The notes beneath the pieces are model-generated. The model was not told the DNA's origin, ran no database searches, and saw only the letters and a list, made by a program, of their open reading frames with translations. This document shows positions 56,801-63,170 of a DNA stretch of 64,000 bases, one piece after another. Within the stretch, counting starts at the first letter, position 1, and each line of letters begins with the position of its first letter. Source of the DNA: Capsaspora owczarzaki ATCC 30864 (taxonomy: Eukaryota > Opisthokonta > Filasterea). Made by a program: the position numbers and the translations under genes. The stretch is taken from positions 604,693 through 668,692 of the forward strand of contig NW_011887293.1 in assembly GCF_000151315.2 (NCBI RefSeq), given 5' to 3'.

Positions 56801-59800
56801 CGTCGCAGCGACGAGTACTTTGCGCTGCTGGTGGTGCGTGCCGATGTTCTCCGTCAGGCCTTGCTCAAGCCGGAGGCCCGCGACATTCCGATGGATGCCC
56901 TGCAGCGCTCGAGCGGTTTTGTTGAGCACTTGCTCTCGGTGATTGCGAGCGACAAACGCATGCTCACTCGTGTCTGGTCGGAGCGAAGCGCGCTCCACGA
57001 TCTGCTGCACATGTTTGCCTCCTGTGCCGTCTTCCAACCAGCTGAAGCCGCTGACAATGCTGCACCGCTCGCGTTGGACGTGCAGCGCTCTGATCGCCAC
57101 GATGCGCTTGTGCTCATGTCTCTCCTGGCAGCCGCGGGCAACATGCTCAATCAGGTTGACAACGTACAGCTGCTGCTGCGATTTGCGCTGCCAACGTCGC
57201 TGGCGCGCTCGCCCAGTGAGATGCAAGAAATTCAGGCTGCGCTTGCAAGCGTTCGCCAGATTCTCGTGTCCACGCTCACGACTCTGCGCTCGTGCTTGTC
57301 TGCGTTTGAGCCACTGCGACAAGCCGCGATTGCAGGAGCCTCGTATCGCCAGGTTCTCTTGCAGCTGCCGCTGCCTGGCACGGTCTCTGCGGCAGTTCTC
57401 ACCGGCAAGAGCTTGGTGAGCGCGATTCCTGCGCTGGTCTCCCGCTTGCAACACCTGCTCGTCCCCACACAAATTGGCCAGACGCTGGAAAACGCATGCC
57501 AGTCTCTCGTTCAAGCTGTCACTGCTGCAACGACCACCCAGCTGCCGGCACTTGCTCCAGCTTCCCACTCTGACCTCGAAGCGCAGATGGACGAGCTGGC
57601 CCGACACGCCTTGGTTGCAACTCAACGCATCAAGACAAGTGTGGATGCCTTGCACCAACACGCTCGCACTGCGCAGGCCGAGTCTGCATCCTCGTCAACT
57701 CAAGCTGCAGCAGCGCCAGACGCGGAAGCCTCTTCCACCACCACCCACTATGCGGACGAAGAGGGCGAGGACGACCACGACAGCCCGGCCGAGCTGGAGC
57801 CTGGCCACTTGATGCACGCCAGCCACCACTTCCGGGAAGCACTGGAAGGTGTGGATCTTGCTCTTTTGACGACGCGCCTGGTTCGTGTGGCGTCCCTGGT
57901 CGCCAGCGCTTCTAGTGCAGCAACTGCTGAAAACGAGCATGCCATGCTCGAGGCTCGCTTCTTGCAGGTGGTTCTTCTCGTGTCTCAGCTTGTTGGCGTC
58001 ATGGATGGCGTGCTTACCCAAGCCGTTGTCTTCCACAAGTCTCTGTGCAAACTGGAGCACGTTCTGGTCAACCTGACGCTCGATCTCACCACAAAGGGTT
58101 TCTGCACTCCAGCAGACAACTCCAAGGAGGGTGGCGAAGGCGAAGGCGACGGCGACCCTGCCAGCGGTAGCAAGTTCCTTGCTGACGGCACTGGCATCGG
58201 TGAAGGCGAAGGCCAGAATGATGTCAGCGATCAGATCGAATCCGAAGATCAAGTGCTCGGAACCAAGCAGGATGACAAGCGCGACGCGTCCAAGGAGCCT
58301 CTCGACAAGAAGGAAAAGGACACTGGCCTTGAAATGGATGATGACTTTGATGCCGAGCTGTACGACATGCCCGAAGGCGACAACGACGAGCAGCAGGACG
58401 ACGACGGCGAGCAAGACGAGCAGGACGACACTGACAAGCTTGACGAGCAGATGGGCGATCTCGACCAGAGCAAGGCTGACGTTGTTGACGAGAAAATGTG
58501 GGGCGAAGACTCTGATGACGAGGACAACGACCCAACCGGCGGCAAGGATGACAAAGTTGAGCGAGGCGCTTCGATGCAGGACGGCAACCAGGAATCCGAG
58601 CTGGCCGCCAAGTCTGATCCGAGCAGCTCAAGCAAGCCCGACAAGAAGGATCAGCAGCAAAAGTCGCAAAAGGAGGACAAGAAATCCCAGGCCGACAAGA
58701 AGCAGCCCCAACAGCCATCGGGCGAGGACGAAGAGGACCAAGCCGGCGAGGACCATCCGATCAACGAGGATACCGAGGACCGATACGAGGAAAACCACGG
58801 CATTCAGGTTGAGAAGCAGTCCAAGTTTATGGAGGACGAAGACGCTGGCGCCCCTGAAGAAGGCTCTGAAGATGGCGAAGACGGCTCCGAGGAGGAGGAG
58901 GAGGACGGCGACGACCATGACGACGAGCGCGATGCCGACCCCGACGCTGCCAAGCGCCTCCAAGAGCAACAGTACGGCACCGAAGATGGCCAGGAAGAAG
59001 GCGAAGGTGGCGAAGGCCAAGGCGAAGGCGCCGACCAAGAAGAAGAAGGCGACGAGCTGCCTGAAAACATGAACTTGGACGGCGACGACGAGGATGGCGG
59101 CGGCGGCGGCGAAGAGCCCATGCCCACTGGCGGGTTGGACGATGACCAGCCAGACGAAGGCGCCGACGGCGAGAATCCAGCCGACGCTGATGCGCAAAAG
59201 CAAACGACAGGCGAAGATGCAACCGACGAGCAGGAGCCTGCTGGCGACGACGAGGGCGAGCGCACGCATCAAGACGACCTTGGCGATGCTGACGAGTTTG
59301 CCGATGCCCCACAAGAGCAAGACCAGGCCACTGACATGGACGTCGACGAGCCGCAGAGCAATGCGAGCGCCGATCGTTCGTTCAACAACCGGAACTCTTC
59401 GGATCAGGGATCGACTGCGACGAGCTCCATGACGCAACCCGATGCCAACCATGGCAACGACCAGCGCAACCAGCAAAAGCAGCAAAAGCAGCAACGCGGC
59501 ACGCGTTCGTCCCAGCCCTCTGCCACGCAGTCCAAGTCGGCTGGTGGATCGGACGACAAGCGTGGCGAGGATGCCGAGCAGGAAGAGGAAGACCCGTCTG
59601 CCTCGACCAGCAAGAAGCAACCGCAGTCCGAGTCTTCCGATATGGCCCAAGACGATGTCGAGGAAGACGGGCAACAGCCAGAAAAAAGCAGCTCCTCCTC
59701 CAGTGCTCAACAAGACGCTTCGGCTGATGGCGAGTGGCAACGCCATCAGGCAGAGCAGACCCGCCAGCAGCAGCAGTACAAGAAGCGCAACGAGGTCAAT

Positions 59801-61444
59801 CCCAACCGTCAGCTCGGCGACTTGCTCAAGGCCTGGAAAGACCGTCTCAAGCTGCTCAAGCAGCAGGATGCTGATGTTGACGATGCAGCTGCCGATTCCA
59901 TGGATCTTCATGACGACGATGCCGAGACCGAGGCCGAGGACCAGACCGCTGGAGACGATGGCGAGCCCGACGACAGCGATGCCCAACTTGCTGGCGAAGC
60001 GTACGAGTTTGTTGGCAAGAACGAGCGAGCTTCGAGCCGCGACATGCAAGCGCTTGCTGCCGCCACCGAGTCCCAGCAATCGGCTGCTCAACCTGATGCC
60101 CGTGACTTGTCGGACGACGACGACGACGACAACATCAAGTCTGAGAACGAGCTCAAGGACGACGCCAACCAGCCCGAGCCGATGGACGTGGATGACGACC
60201 CCGCGGCATCACCAACCTCCGCCGCTCAGGATTCGACGAGCGCAAGCAAGCCCGAGCGCTCCGCCAAGCCGAGTCAAAAGCAGCGCCAGCAGCAACGCGG
60301 CCAAGGCGCCAACCCACAGCTCGATGAAGCCAAGCCCGGTACTGCTGCTGAAAACGACGACGGCGAGGGCGCCGTCGAAGACGAGCGCGGCTGGGGCGAG
60401 GTCGTTACTGCTCCGGACCAACAGGACGCCGATGACGAGGGCGACGATCTGGAGGCGCAACTCTTTACGGATCAGCCCGTGGTCGACCCCGAGCAGATTG
60501 CTGAGATGCGCGCGGCGCTGGAGGACGAATTGATGCGCTGGCGCAACGATCCCGAGCTCGCGCAGCGCGGCCAAGAGTTTTGGCAGCGCCTCGAGTCGCT
60601 CACTGCACCCTTGTCGCAGGAACTCTGCGAGCAGTTGCGCCTGGTCATGGCCCCAAGCTTGGCCACCAAGCTCAAGGGCGACTACCGCACCGGCAAGCGG
60701 CTCAACATGAAGAAGATTATTCCCTACATTGCCAGTCAGTTCAAGAAGGACAAGATTTGGCTCCGTCGCACCAAGCCCAGCAAGCGCGAGTACCAAGTCT
60801 TGCTCTCGATCGACGACTCCAAGTCGATGGACGACAAGCACTCTGCAGAGATGGCCTTCGAGGCACTTGCAGTCATTTCCAAGGCGCTCACCAAGCTTGA
60901 AATCGGCGAACTGGGCGTGCTCAAGTTTAGCGACAAGGTCACGCTCCTGCACCCGTTCGACGCACCGTTCACAGACACTGCTGGCGCGGACATTATCCAC
61001 CAGTTTACGTTCAAGGGTGAGGGTTCCAACTTCCGCCGTTTGATGGAGACCTCCGTCGAGCTGCTCGCGCAGGCCAAGCGCTCCACCAGCATGGGAGGCT
61101 CTTCTGGCTCTGCCGTCGAGTGCAATCAGCTGCAGTTTATCATTTCCGACGGTGTCTTGTCGCAAGACAAGCAGCTGGTTCGCAAACTGGTGCGACAGGC
61201 AGCCGAAGCCAACATTTTGCTCGTGTTTATCATCATGGATGCCAATGCCAACCAGGACCACTCCATTTTGATGCGCGAAACGCCAGAGTTCCAAGTTGGC
61301 GGAGGTGTCCGCATGGTCTCGTACATGGACTCGTTCCCCTTCCCGTATTACGTGGCTCTTCGCGACATTAATGCGCTTCCCACCATTTTGTCTGATGCCC
61401 TTCGACAATGGTTTGAGTTGATCAACATGCGGAACAGTTCTTGA
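41867..61444 (+). CDS. MDN1: Midasin (MDN1/Rea1), giant six-AAA dynein-like ATPase, single exon
   Basis: Midasin pulls assembly factors (Ytm1, Rsa4) off pre-60S ribosomes. From the ATG at 41867 one exon of 19.6 kb encodes about 6,525 residues, larger than the yeast (4,910) and human (5,596) proteins. Six AAA modules show Walker A motifs: GPIGCGKT (about 448), GETGTGKT (808), GPTSSGKT (1257), GDTGTGKT (1588), GSPGVGKT (2071) and GGASVGKS (2437). Walker B forms include DEINLA, DELNLA, DEISLA and, in AAA6, DNVNF, where the acidic pair is altered as in other midasins. A long alpha-helical linker follows. A Asp/Glu/Gln-rich tract spans about 5420-6200. The C-terminal MIDAS domain has DDSKS (D6316) and binds the UBL domains of the substrates. 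The ATG follows CAACACT and precedes ordinary protein sequence. Confidence 0.96.
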   Translation: MALHVDGAARFAFDALPGVEAILAHLTSTPANLASTTTSTRPADASTRHHRHHQAMSGDVAMMANAAAVHPRQAELDAAIATLTTAVNTWRTVQQSRRTDAASAQKSSHTSKQSNDDGVTPVHIVKDVLNALVALLLLPSCTLLIAQHFRPVLVDLVERAAASTRTFMMMMMPSAAADALAGSGARRLSPWSRHEQTGIAFSQLLMLQPSLLPAVLDYYRTAPSYFVRLLHAGSSPSDAEQNENDAAAAAADLCALLAAAHRFLRFDASAFRNLWDWSPVFGLLTSRHPETLFHATCINALIASHDDLALAFPSDDLGTQLLLQTHLHDAELCAIDQAAVNTAASAVAHSSSSSSSSSSTSAPLQLLVTGAHLSSSLVDICSIILRRNSPAESEDLPSARLLDTTTTTDPASHSSSANTTLVATRTTARNLRTVALAVSQRVPVLLEGPIGCGKTAVITRLAELTGRTRECDLIRIHLGDQADSKTLLGTYMCTETPGEFRWQPGALAQAVEQGRWLVIEDINLAPLDVLSVLIPLLEKRQLFIPGRGEVLAAAPGFQLFATRTTATPSATTAVSADPATDDHDDDTLLASSSGRTSTAMGDALWSKVRCLPLGTEELRSVLSIKFPALQYILDTLMDVYVTMVVRPASSSSASAAGVTALPSSSSSRPLSLRDLMKWCTRLSALQARKSEAQLTLSREEIFSEAVDCFCLMTANPDRRLALLRAVGTAIGLSKESVKYYVESFKPAVQQTAAVFSVGRALLPVLPPVPGAQQTFYATSRFAFTRHALKLLESIASCVSANEPVLLSGETGTGKTSVVQFLSEQLGQRLSVLNMSQQSDSSDLLGGFKPVDVHVLCAPLKEQFDLIFPQTFSRKANAKFIAKVSAVFAAKDWDKLLSLLSSAVQMAQAKMDKENGDRESGTSDIALPARIFTPQLRTQWTAFTHAVTKFEKQREQLRQGSFAFDFVEGTLAEAVRSGQWVLLDEINLANPETLECLNGLLDGEHGSLTLTERGDLEPIPRHPNFRLFACMNPATDVGKRDLPPGFRNRFTELYVDDVTDKEDLTTVVGSYLKSIPSISPKLIDDTVAFYLSVRRETAATLADGSAQRPHFSLRTLCRALEHAKSVLPIYGLQRSLYEGFCMSFLTQLGRTSFLAVHALIERAFVTGALGAGQAASGLPSSYSSATASTTAVAAFTRVPAEPTPLGSHVLVEGFWVERGTEPLPTGPLPYIITPSIRDNLRCLARIATTRRHPVLIQGPTSSGKTSMVEYLAMLTGHRFVRINNHEHTDLQEYLGSYVSDENGQLRFHEGVLVEAVRKGYWIVLDELNLAPSDVLEALNRLLDDNRELYLTETQETVRPHPHFMLFATQNPPGLYGGRKALSRAFRNRFVELHFDDIPDTELETILSSRCAIPPSYCTKLVAILRDLQKQRQGTNVFAGKQGFITLRDLFRWANRHPNGYQQLAEDGYMILAERVRKQDEKELVKTVLQRHLNVTIDLERLYSCAAPRSHHNTTTKRGNASAFVSEDDLYGSALFHDMIARLQAESTTDADAADDPLLEFRALVWTRAMRRLFVLVERCLRNKEPILLVGDTGTGKTTILQVFAGILRSRLHIVNCHQHTETSDFIGSLRPVRGKEQVTATLHQLLAAYYATSAAAAGASADAVTQPPASCAELVQWFETLQVPSDTAEVQSIMQLIPEYRALFAWSDGPLVTAMRSGDMFLLDEISLADDSVLERLNSVLEPGRLLVLAEKVGGNNSSDRTTGGNEQGTAASDLDVEELVAHDGFRIAATMNPGGDFGKKELSPALRNRFTEIWVPHVNDREDLSNILQSSLLTLPDALHQAQSELQIWAGAFAQQEHLEGAVRSHLEQAIAALHSLGLPTLMLDFVDWFRSQHNRSVVSLRDLLSWVRFINTMTVRHVVQSLNGASAMLTEASERAVAFQFFVHGASMVFIDAIGTGAIATPNSSAAKDAAVRFLLSQAPANLGPSAAQSAATRMILNVGDGNSSSLVDDEPASQQAPAATTTFGVDPFYIPLAGEPQKANFTVHAATTRRNLIRVLRALQLSRPVLLEGSPGVGKTSLIVALAALSGNAVERINLSEQTDVMDLFGSDLPVEDGAGGEFAWRDGVFLQAMKQGKWVLLDELNLASQAVLEGLNACLDHRATVYIPELDRSFACAPSFRVFACQNPLQQGGGRKGLPKSFLNRFTQVYVEPLTDADLEFIAMRFHEAIPSSVLKKMIEFNSRLHHETMVARSFGRLGAPWEFNLRDVFRWCELMLAHQADGAWNPAVFFDVMYLQRFRSQDDRVKATELFCAVFAQPLAASSSTLDATTAESEASGHPVDWAAITTAAANALTMNPELQLWPDSITLGHVALERVSIATDEATPTTVSALAAANHAARPVDRTLEHFPLPLTGFLRPLSALMTCVKHGWMSIVCGGASVGKSSCIRWLAAATGHPLHQFSMNSSVDTMELLGGFEQVDIAPQRQHLVDAIAQTVQVAMQRLVLFQASVPETDVVGLEALASTLQRISGAWDSCITRLAALRAQQQQANTANEAANSSAPSEPLYEALSACLNLIEAAMMEFGCAPIPLAEVRQTLATVRTLEQANLSGRFEWIDGLLVQALRNGHWVVIDNVNFCNPSVLDRLNPLLETNGVLVVSERGCNDNNDAGAEVIRPHPNFRLFLTMDPKHGEISRAMRNRGVEIVLLDEALSSADAAAMMASVGLHLGVQLEEALVSFHRALLHFDQPANDLNNGGAGSLPASKALVDTLRGAVSPLALPTVARRVHHALSIGLSDVRELLSAVVDDVYGRAVAAIPGQLARYRQLKQRLLGGSGLVGASVCSGLSATTLSPTMSGQGRLAHSSLTGAAVDGAHAFVDLHRRLAALLLLAIQSSTKPLDQTIRQIHALLHTFTPAQRTRVLSLLPSERMTMNQAAASIAAALSSDDAEFFVTFHARLLALLEGISPSARRARMLWLGVLRETIELVSNVCSILQLYHARLASWCEQTVAAIDAAVGAATLVLNHPICQGFWAFRDSLAAQLAPLVASTAWGGNTMLLLAASHAALVPTRSPSVPLAIAARRMTRSDLPAEQPSEADKQAVLFDEACRQLLQVYLRYCWDATVDKHRTSSTVASSNDGFDGISLLEQSRRLLQGYDAGQGRYTGAVTYTALQLVAPFLDTVEQYLTEMFQSFGTALAVGQTSLPAQALLDLRQVAGLLESRLRPCMYHLRRSLSQFPHPDISTLLLEWRWLQKCLRQLIQFPLHESLQSFRESAQTEAKLQLLLDKLGAALQLSDTQSPISALWKRGGHPAAFRSKRAAHVSAEVGRLSSELAVPLVSSHDSLVTGSQKSLRSSHGSSALLEASESFSRLVEVSGWVGDLSALQVTPLAAGAEQRSMLAEAGATVAHVSAMYQANDHSRSELLLASVERLVANVQAQQKGRSAVAAAVSNVESSGMAMESSAEDEQADSAAVSDEDHQRLLRDLVAKVDLWPLCDHRALVLEQQAIQAAQVASVMCRATNIDMDLVEHKCRHSLELLEKFKDYSLRMTPRAPADVATVQVLLWQNATLAAIPNPSKPRSHDQRRALLDAFASSFEAARDALLVSHHARLVANTSNDLSFIDFRSIVEQLGAETSALQQGNQATLPFATRVENVAKLSTACLASSGSPRLHQSLQTAHVAPMLQSLHGVALQSAPSKIDQLRQLERHLASDADVRVDHLLPETLSLCALLCNTLAPYSVASAEPAHVASALLLLQQITLDTSTAPDVLRAVIEQLTLAQLPVSVSEHFESLLLPLAHALSNALQSAPATLPSDNQHHQTLHEVSNAKASLLLGSLRLALLVPRAPVDPAVKAAVKLEHSRLDMALLTVERQVHSDLELLRTGNSSSPRISDLTSQVELEVRRSDELSQNVVLRPEVPGFASLVAEWQQFASTMLEGARVHAMVGGFEQLATAAATAGGASHHDKKLLVGRLQQLQSQEIAWQSNCTSFVSRSRERYPLYSDVVLPMCAAVFLVTDGVRRLAHVAATAIANVEIETQLVRAWSAFPPQALAIALPSELDPATDDATAPHSILLHEARHTVRRCIALHHLHSAKPEYQQLRLAALSVGLAHLVVHTESARAVDPQTLAFLHELVDEHSRAWRVHRDAAKELAKVESSLYRFASIVIGDGAKRMDEEEREREFRALFPDFGSDFAHMVDSDEFAPIEPSVPVVQNNPAQPTKAPSAEAIRVAQLERDVLPPAALLAVARCHRELFEACTPHSLLNVESDMVAPVHARHDASRIRLFEERYRSLSHVMQMLSHQQNDGGRTDADASSAHVLASAIMRLQLSNSSDQALMRGLSPLDAASSGEYMSDDLLRELVADFSSTDVHKKARGGWTKRAAAASDVFASATYDIYRDPNVIEVQHAIEVLNAFIKRTTDLLRMWPDHPILQHLLAVATRVLSFPITSPLMRILNGLEILFTKAHEWEKVAARHVSLSSQIDRLTQLILRWRQLELKAWPLALRAKERDVQNKVLGAFWLHLYALVATIASASSTSLPQTTVPADSESKADEDDDDDHDNDDSADKASAPIDGFALVRQAQTTLQDLIKASCLGDFAVRVRMLHAFYCHVSTMCSMTFGAADKQRTPLHALRDALLQSFLVYVQFVPSVVDELDKLRRPVVEELDNFTKIARWKDVNYWAVKESAEKSHRALHKFSKRYQDALTTPAASILQAGLSSLSAAREITDAANVVGAHISKVARKLAAKRTRGAAGHAAAAAGDQSLIANELESWVPQQLKTRFAEAVAPVTARIHALEARAALQSTSDDVMMVVVDQAGDAGTNTSGNTDGNLLARIPALSARLSKIASRDIFEIVSRTATRSPGSVIEHIVAVDEFAVEIIARAKEFREWVYVPPPITDKERIKELESKAVKHQRQLKGKALAALLRHLRLVGLSARGAMNAATADTSLESLMAAPAFAQVAMTTLASGDGAVATVGANAGLYSMLRRSDEYFALLVVRADVLRQALLKPEARDIPMDALQRSSGFVEHLLSVIASDKRMLTRVWSERSALHDLLHMFASCAVFQPAEAADNAAPLALDVQRSDRHDALVLMSLLAAAGNMLNQVDNVQLLLRFALPTSLARSPSEMQEIQAALASVRQILVSTLTTLRSCLSAFEPLRQAAIAGASYRQVLLQLPLPGTVSAAVLTGKSLVSAIPALVSRLQHLLVPTQIGQTLENACQSLVQAVTAATTTQLPALAPASHSDLEAQMDELARHALVATQRIKTSVDALHQHARTAQAESASSSTQAAAAPDAEASSTTTHYADEEGEDDHDSPAELEPGHLMHASHHFREALEGVDLALLTTRLVRVASLVASASSAATAENEHAMLEARFLQVVLLVSQLVGVMDGVLTQAVVFHKSLCKLEHVLVNLTLDLTTKGFCTPADNSKEGGEGEGDGDPASGSKFLADGTGIGEGEGQNDVSDQIESEDQVLGTKQDDKRDASKEPLDKKEKDTGLEMDDDFDAELYDMPEGDNDEQQDDDGEQDEQDDTDKLDEQMGDLDQSKADVVDEKMWGEDSDDEDNDPTGGKDDKVERGASMQDGNQESELAAKSDPSSSSKPDKKDQQQKSQKEDKKSQADKKQPQQPSGEDEEDQAGEDHPINEDTEDRYEENHGIQVEKQSKFMEDEDAGAPEEGSEDGEDGSEEEEEDGDDHDDERDADPDAAKRLQEQQYGTEDGQEEGEGGEGQGEGADQEEEGDELPENMNLDGDDEDGGGGGEEPMPTGGLDDDQPDEGADGENPADADAQKQTTGEDATDEQEPAGDDEGERTHQDDLGDADEFADAPQEQDQATDMDVDEPQSNASADRSFNNRNSSDQGSTATSSMTQPDANHGNDQRNQQKQQKQQRGTRSSQPSATQSKSAGGSDDKRGEDAEQEEEDPSASTSKKQPQSESSDMAQDDVEEDGQQPEKSSSSSSAQQDASADGEWQRHQAEQTRQQQQYKKRNEVNPNRQLGDLLKAWKDRLKLLKQQDADVDDAAADSMDLHDDDAETEAEDQTAGDDGEPDDSDAQLAGEAYEFVGKNERASSRDMQALAAATESQQSAAQPDARDLSDDDDDDNIKSENELKDDANQPEPMDVDDDPAASPTSAAQDSTSASKPERSAKPSQKQRQQQRGQGANPQLDEAKPGTAAENDDGEGAVEDERGWGEVVTAPDQQDADDEGDDLEAQLFTDQPVVDPEQIAEMRAALEDELMRWRNDPELAQRGQEFWQRLESLTAPLSQELCEQLRLVMAPSLATKLKGDYRTGKRLNMKKIIPYIASQFKKDKIWLRRTKPSKREYQVLLSIDDSKSMDDKHSAEMAFEALAVISKALTKLEIGELGVLKFSDKVTLLHPFDAPFTDTAGADIIHQFTFKGEGSNFRRLMETSVELLAQAKRSTSMGGSSGSAVECNQLQFIISDGVLSQDKQLVRKLVRQAAEANILLVFIIMDANANQDHSILMRETPEFQVGGGVRMVSYMDSFPFPYYVALRDINALPTILSDALRQWFELINMRNSS
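58120..60480 (+). other. Asp/Glu-rich low-complexity tract of midasin
   Basis: About 780 codons are dominated by Asp, Glu, Gln, Gly and Lys with many GAC/GAG/GAA repeats. It corresponds to the flexible acidic tether between the linker and MIDAS domain in midasins. The opposite strand reads as a false Leu/Val-rich membrane protein. Confidence 0.9.
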
Positions 61445-61795
61445 GAATGTCTGCCCTTATTTTGAATCTTGTACTTTTATTGATGTTTGTATTTTCGTGT
61501 TGTTTTGTTGTTGTTTGTTTGTTGTTGTACTTTTACCTGTGATGTCTTGAAATCCCATGTTTTCATTTGTTTGTTTGTGTTTTTTTGTTTGTTCGTGTAT
61601 ATCAATGCAGTATTAGCACACTGAAGCTGAGCGTACGCTGTACTTTGAGTTGAACAAGCAATAACAACACCACAATCAAAGCAGAGCGACAAAAGAATGA
61701 CAGCAACACTCCACACACACACACAAAAAGCAGACCAAATACGAATTAACAAAAGACTTTGCGAAAACAGACACGCATGTATCGGGGGAAATTGC
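61445..61795. other. Convergent intergenic region
   Basis: 351 bp between the MDN1 and COMMD10 stops, rich in GTTT repeats (about 61500-61600) and a CA run (61713-61723). Presumed 3' UTRs; no gene was seen. Confidence 0.45.
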
Positions 61796-63050
61796 TCAAG
61801 ACAATTGATCCAGTTGTTCTTGGATGATTTCAAGATTGTTATAGAAGGCAAAGAGTTCGTCATGCGAGAACTCGACGTGAATTCGCTCCGTCTGCAACAT
61901 CACATAGCAAAACAAAAACAAATAGGTGGAAAGAGCAGAACAGGGGTGGAAGGCATGCGAAATGGACGTGAGCAACAATCAACCAGAAATTTTGCCCCGC
62001 ATTTGATGGCTGCTCGTCTCTGCCCTTGCAATATGCAACGAAAACGCGACATCCACCACAGTGGTTGTTGCATGTACGATCTTCCACCACCAAAAGACCA
62101 TGCTGTGATTCTCAGCACAGCAGCAAATGACTGAACGTTCGACATTTTCTACCCCACTTTTTCAGACCGCGCGGCTCTGCCCTTGCAGTCTGCAACGAAA
62201 ACACCACTGGTTGTTGCATGTACGATCTTCCATCCACATCATGCTGTGATGCTCAGCACAGCAGCACAATCACTTGGAAAAACTGCTAGCGAGACTGCAA
62301 ACTTACTGGTCGCTTTGGAGTCGAGTCGTGGGCGACCTGGAGCTCGAGGATGGCCGAGGTGGCCTTGACTTTTGCCGCGGATGCCTGAGCCATTTGCAGA
62401 TGGAGCGACCAGTTGACTGCATCGACCTTGTCCGGGTGCAGCGAAAAGTCTCGCAGGCGCGTGACAATCTGGGGTCCTTCCTTGCGCCAGACGGCAATGA
62501 ACGCCTCGACCTTGTCGTCGTCGAGCTCGATGGCACGCAACTGCGCTGCGAGTGCGTCGGGCTTGGCTGCGTGGTAGGCGCTCTGCTCCAGCACGAACGC
62601 AGACGTCTCCAGCAGCAGCGCAATGGACTCGGCGCTCAGTCCCAGTGCCTCCTGCAGCTGCTGCTCCTCAATCTCAGTGAAGCTCTTCACGTCCTGTCGA
62701 GCGCACAAGACAAACGTAGATGGACATTATTTCAAGTGAGTGAAGTGAGAATGAAGCGAGTGAGTGAGTTTGACCTCGAATCTCAATGGCTCTCAATGGA
62801 GCTCAATGGAGATTCAGCCAAAAAATCTCGAGATCTCAAACCCAGCACTCCCACGATAGAATCCACACTCGGTGATGATGATGATGATGATGATGACGAT
62901 GGAGAACGAAGGACGCTTGCTTGCCTTGAGATGGAGCTTCTGGCTGACGCGGAGCAGGATGCGCGGGAACTTGGACGCGTCGACCTGGTTGATCGCGAGC
63001 ACTGCCTTGCGCAGGTTTGGCGTCAGAGTGAACTGCAATCCGCTCGACAT
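61796..63050 (-). CDS. COMMD10: COMMD10 (COMM-domain Commander subunit)
   Basis: COMMD proteins form the ring of the Commander complex, which with retriever recycles endosomal membrane proteins. Exons 63050-62925, 62693-62307 and 61891-61796 encode 202 residues, the length of human COMMD10 as recalled. Matches include the start (LRKAVLAINQVDASKFPRIL, VSQKLHLK), FVLEQSAYHAAKPDALAAQL, the COMM-domain tryptophan segment VNWSLHLQMAQASAAKVKA and the C-terminus HVEFSHDELFAFYNNLEII to QEQLDQLS. Intron 1 begins AAG|GCAAGC and is best explained as a GC-AG intron; the next exon is then in phase. Intron 2 (415 bp) carries a duplicated element. Confidence 0.94.
62018..62128. repeat. Intronic repeat, copy 1
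   Basis: First of two similar copies of about 100-110 bp inside COMMD10 intron 2. It shares with copy 2 CTCTGCCCTTGCA, GCAACGAAAAC, GGTTGTTGCATGTACGATCT and the hairpin GCTGTG-N8-CACAGC (62102-62121). Confidence 0.8.
62175..62270. repeat. Intronic repeat, copy 2
   Basis: Second copy, same orientation, about 46 bp after copy 1. It is slightly shorter. The hairpin GCTGTG-N8-CACAGC (62243-62262) and a TTGCA/TGCAA stem near 62182-62194 are kept, although the loops differ. Confidence 0.8.
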
Positions 63051-63170
63051 TTGCAACTAGGAAATGGAAGAAATGATAAAAATGAAGAGTGAAGGGTTTT
63101 GGTCACACGTTCACAATGGAAATGGAGAATGGGTGGTCGTCTAGGAATAAGATTTTGGGATGTTGAAGGG

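Noticed and set aside
58628-60091. 487-codon Leu/Val-rich frame resembling a membrane protein
   Set aside because: It is the complement of the Asp/Glu-rich GAC/GAG repeats of midasin.
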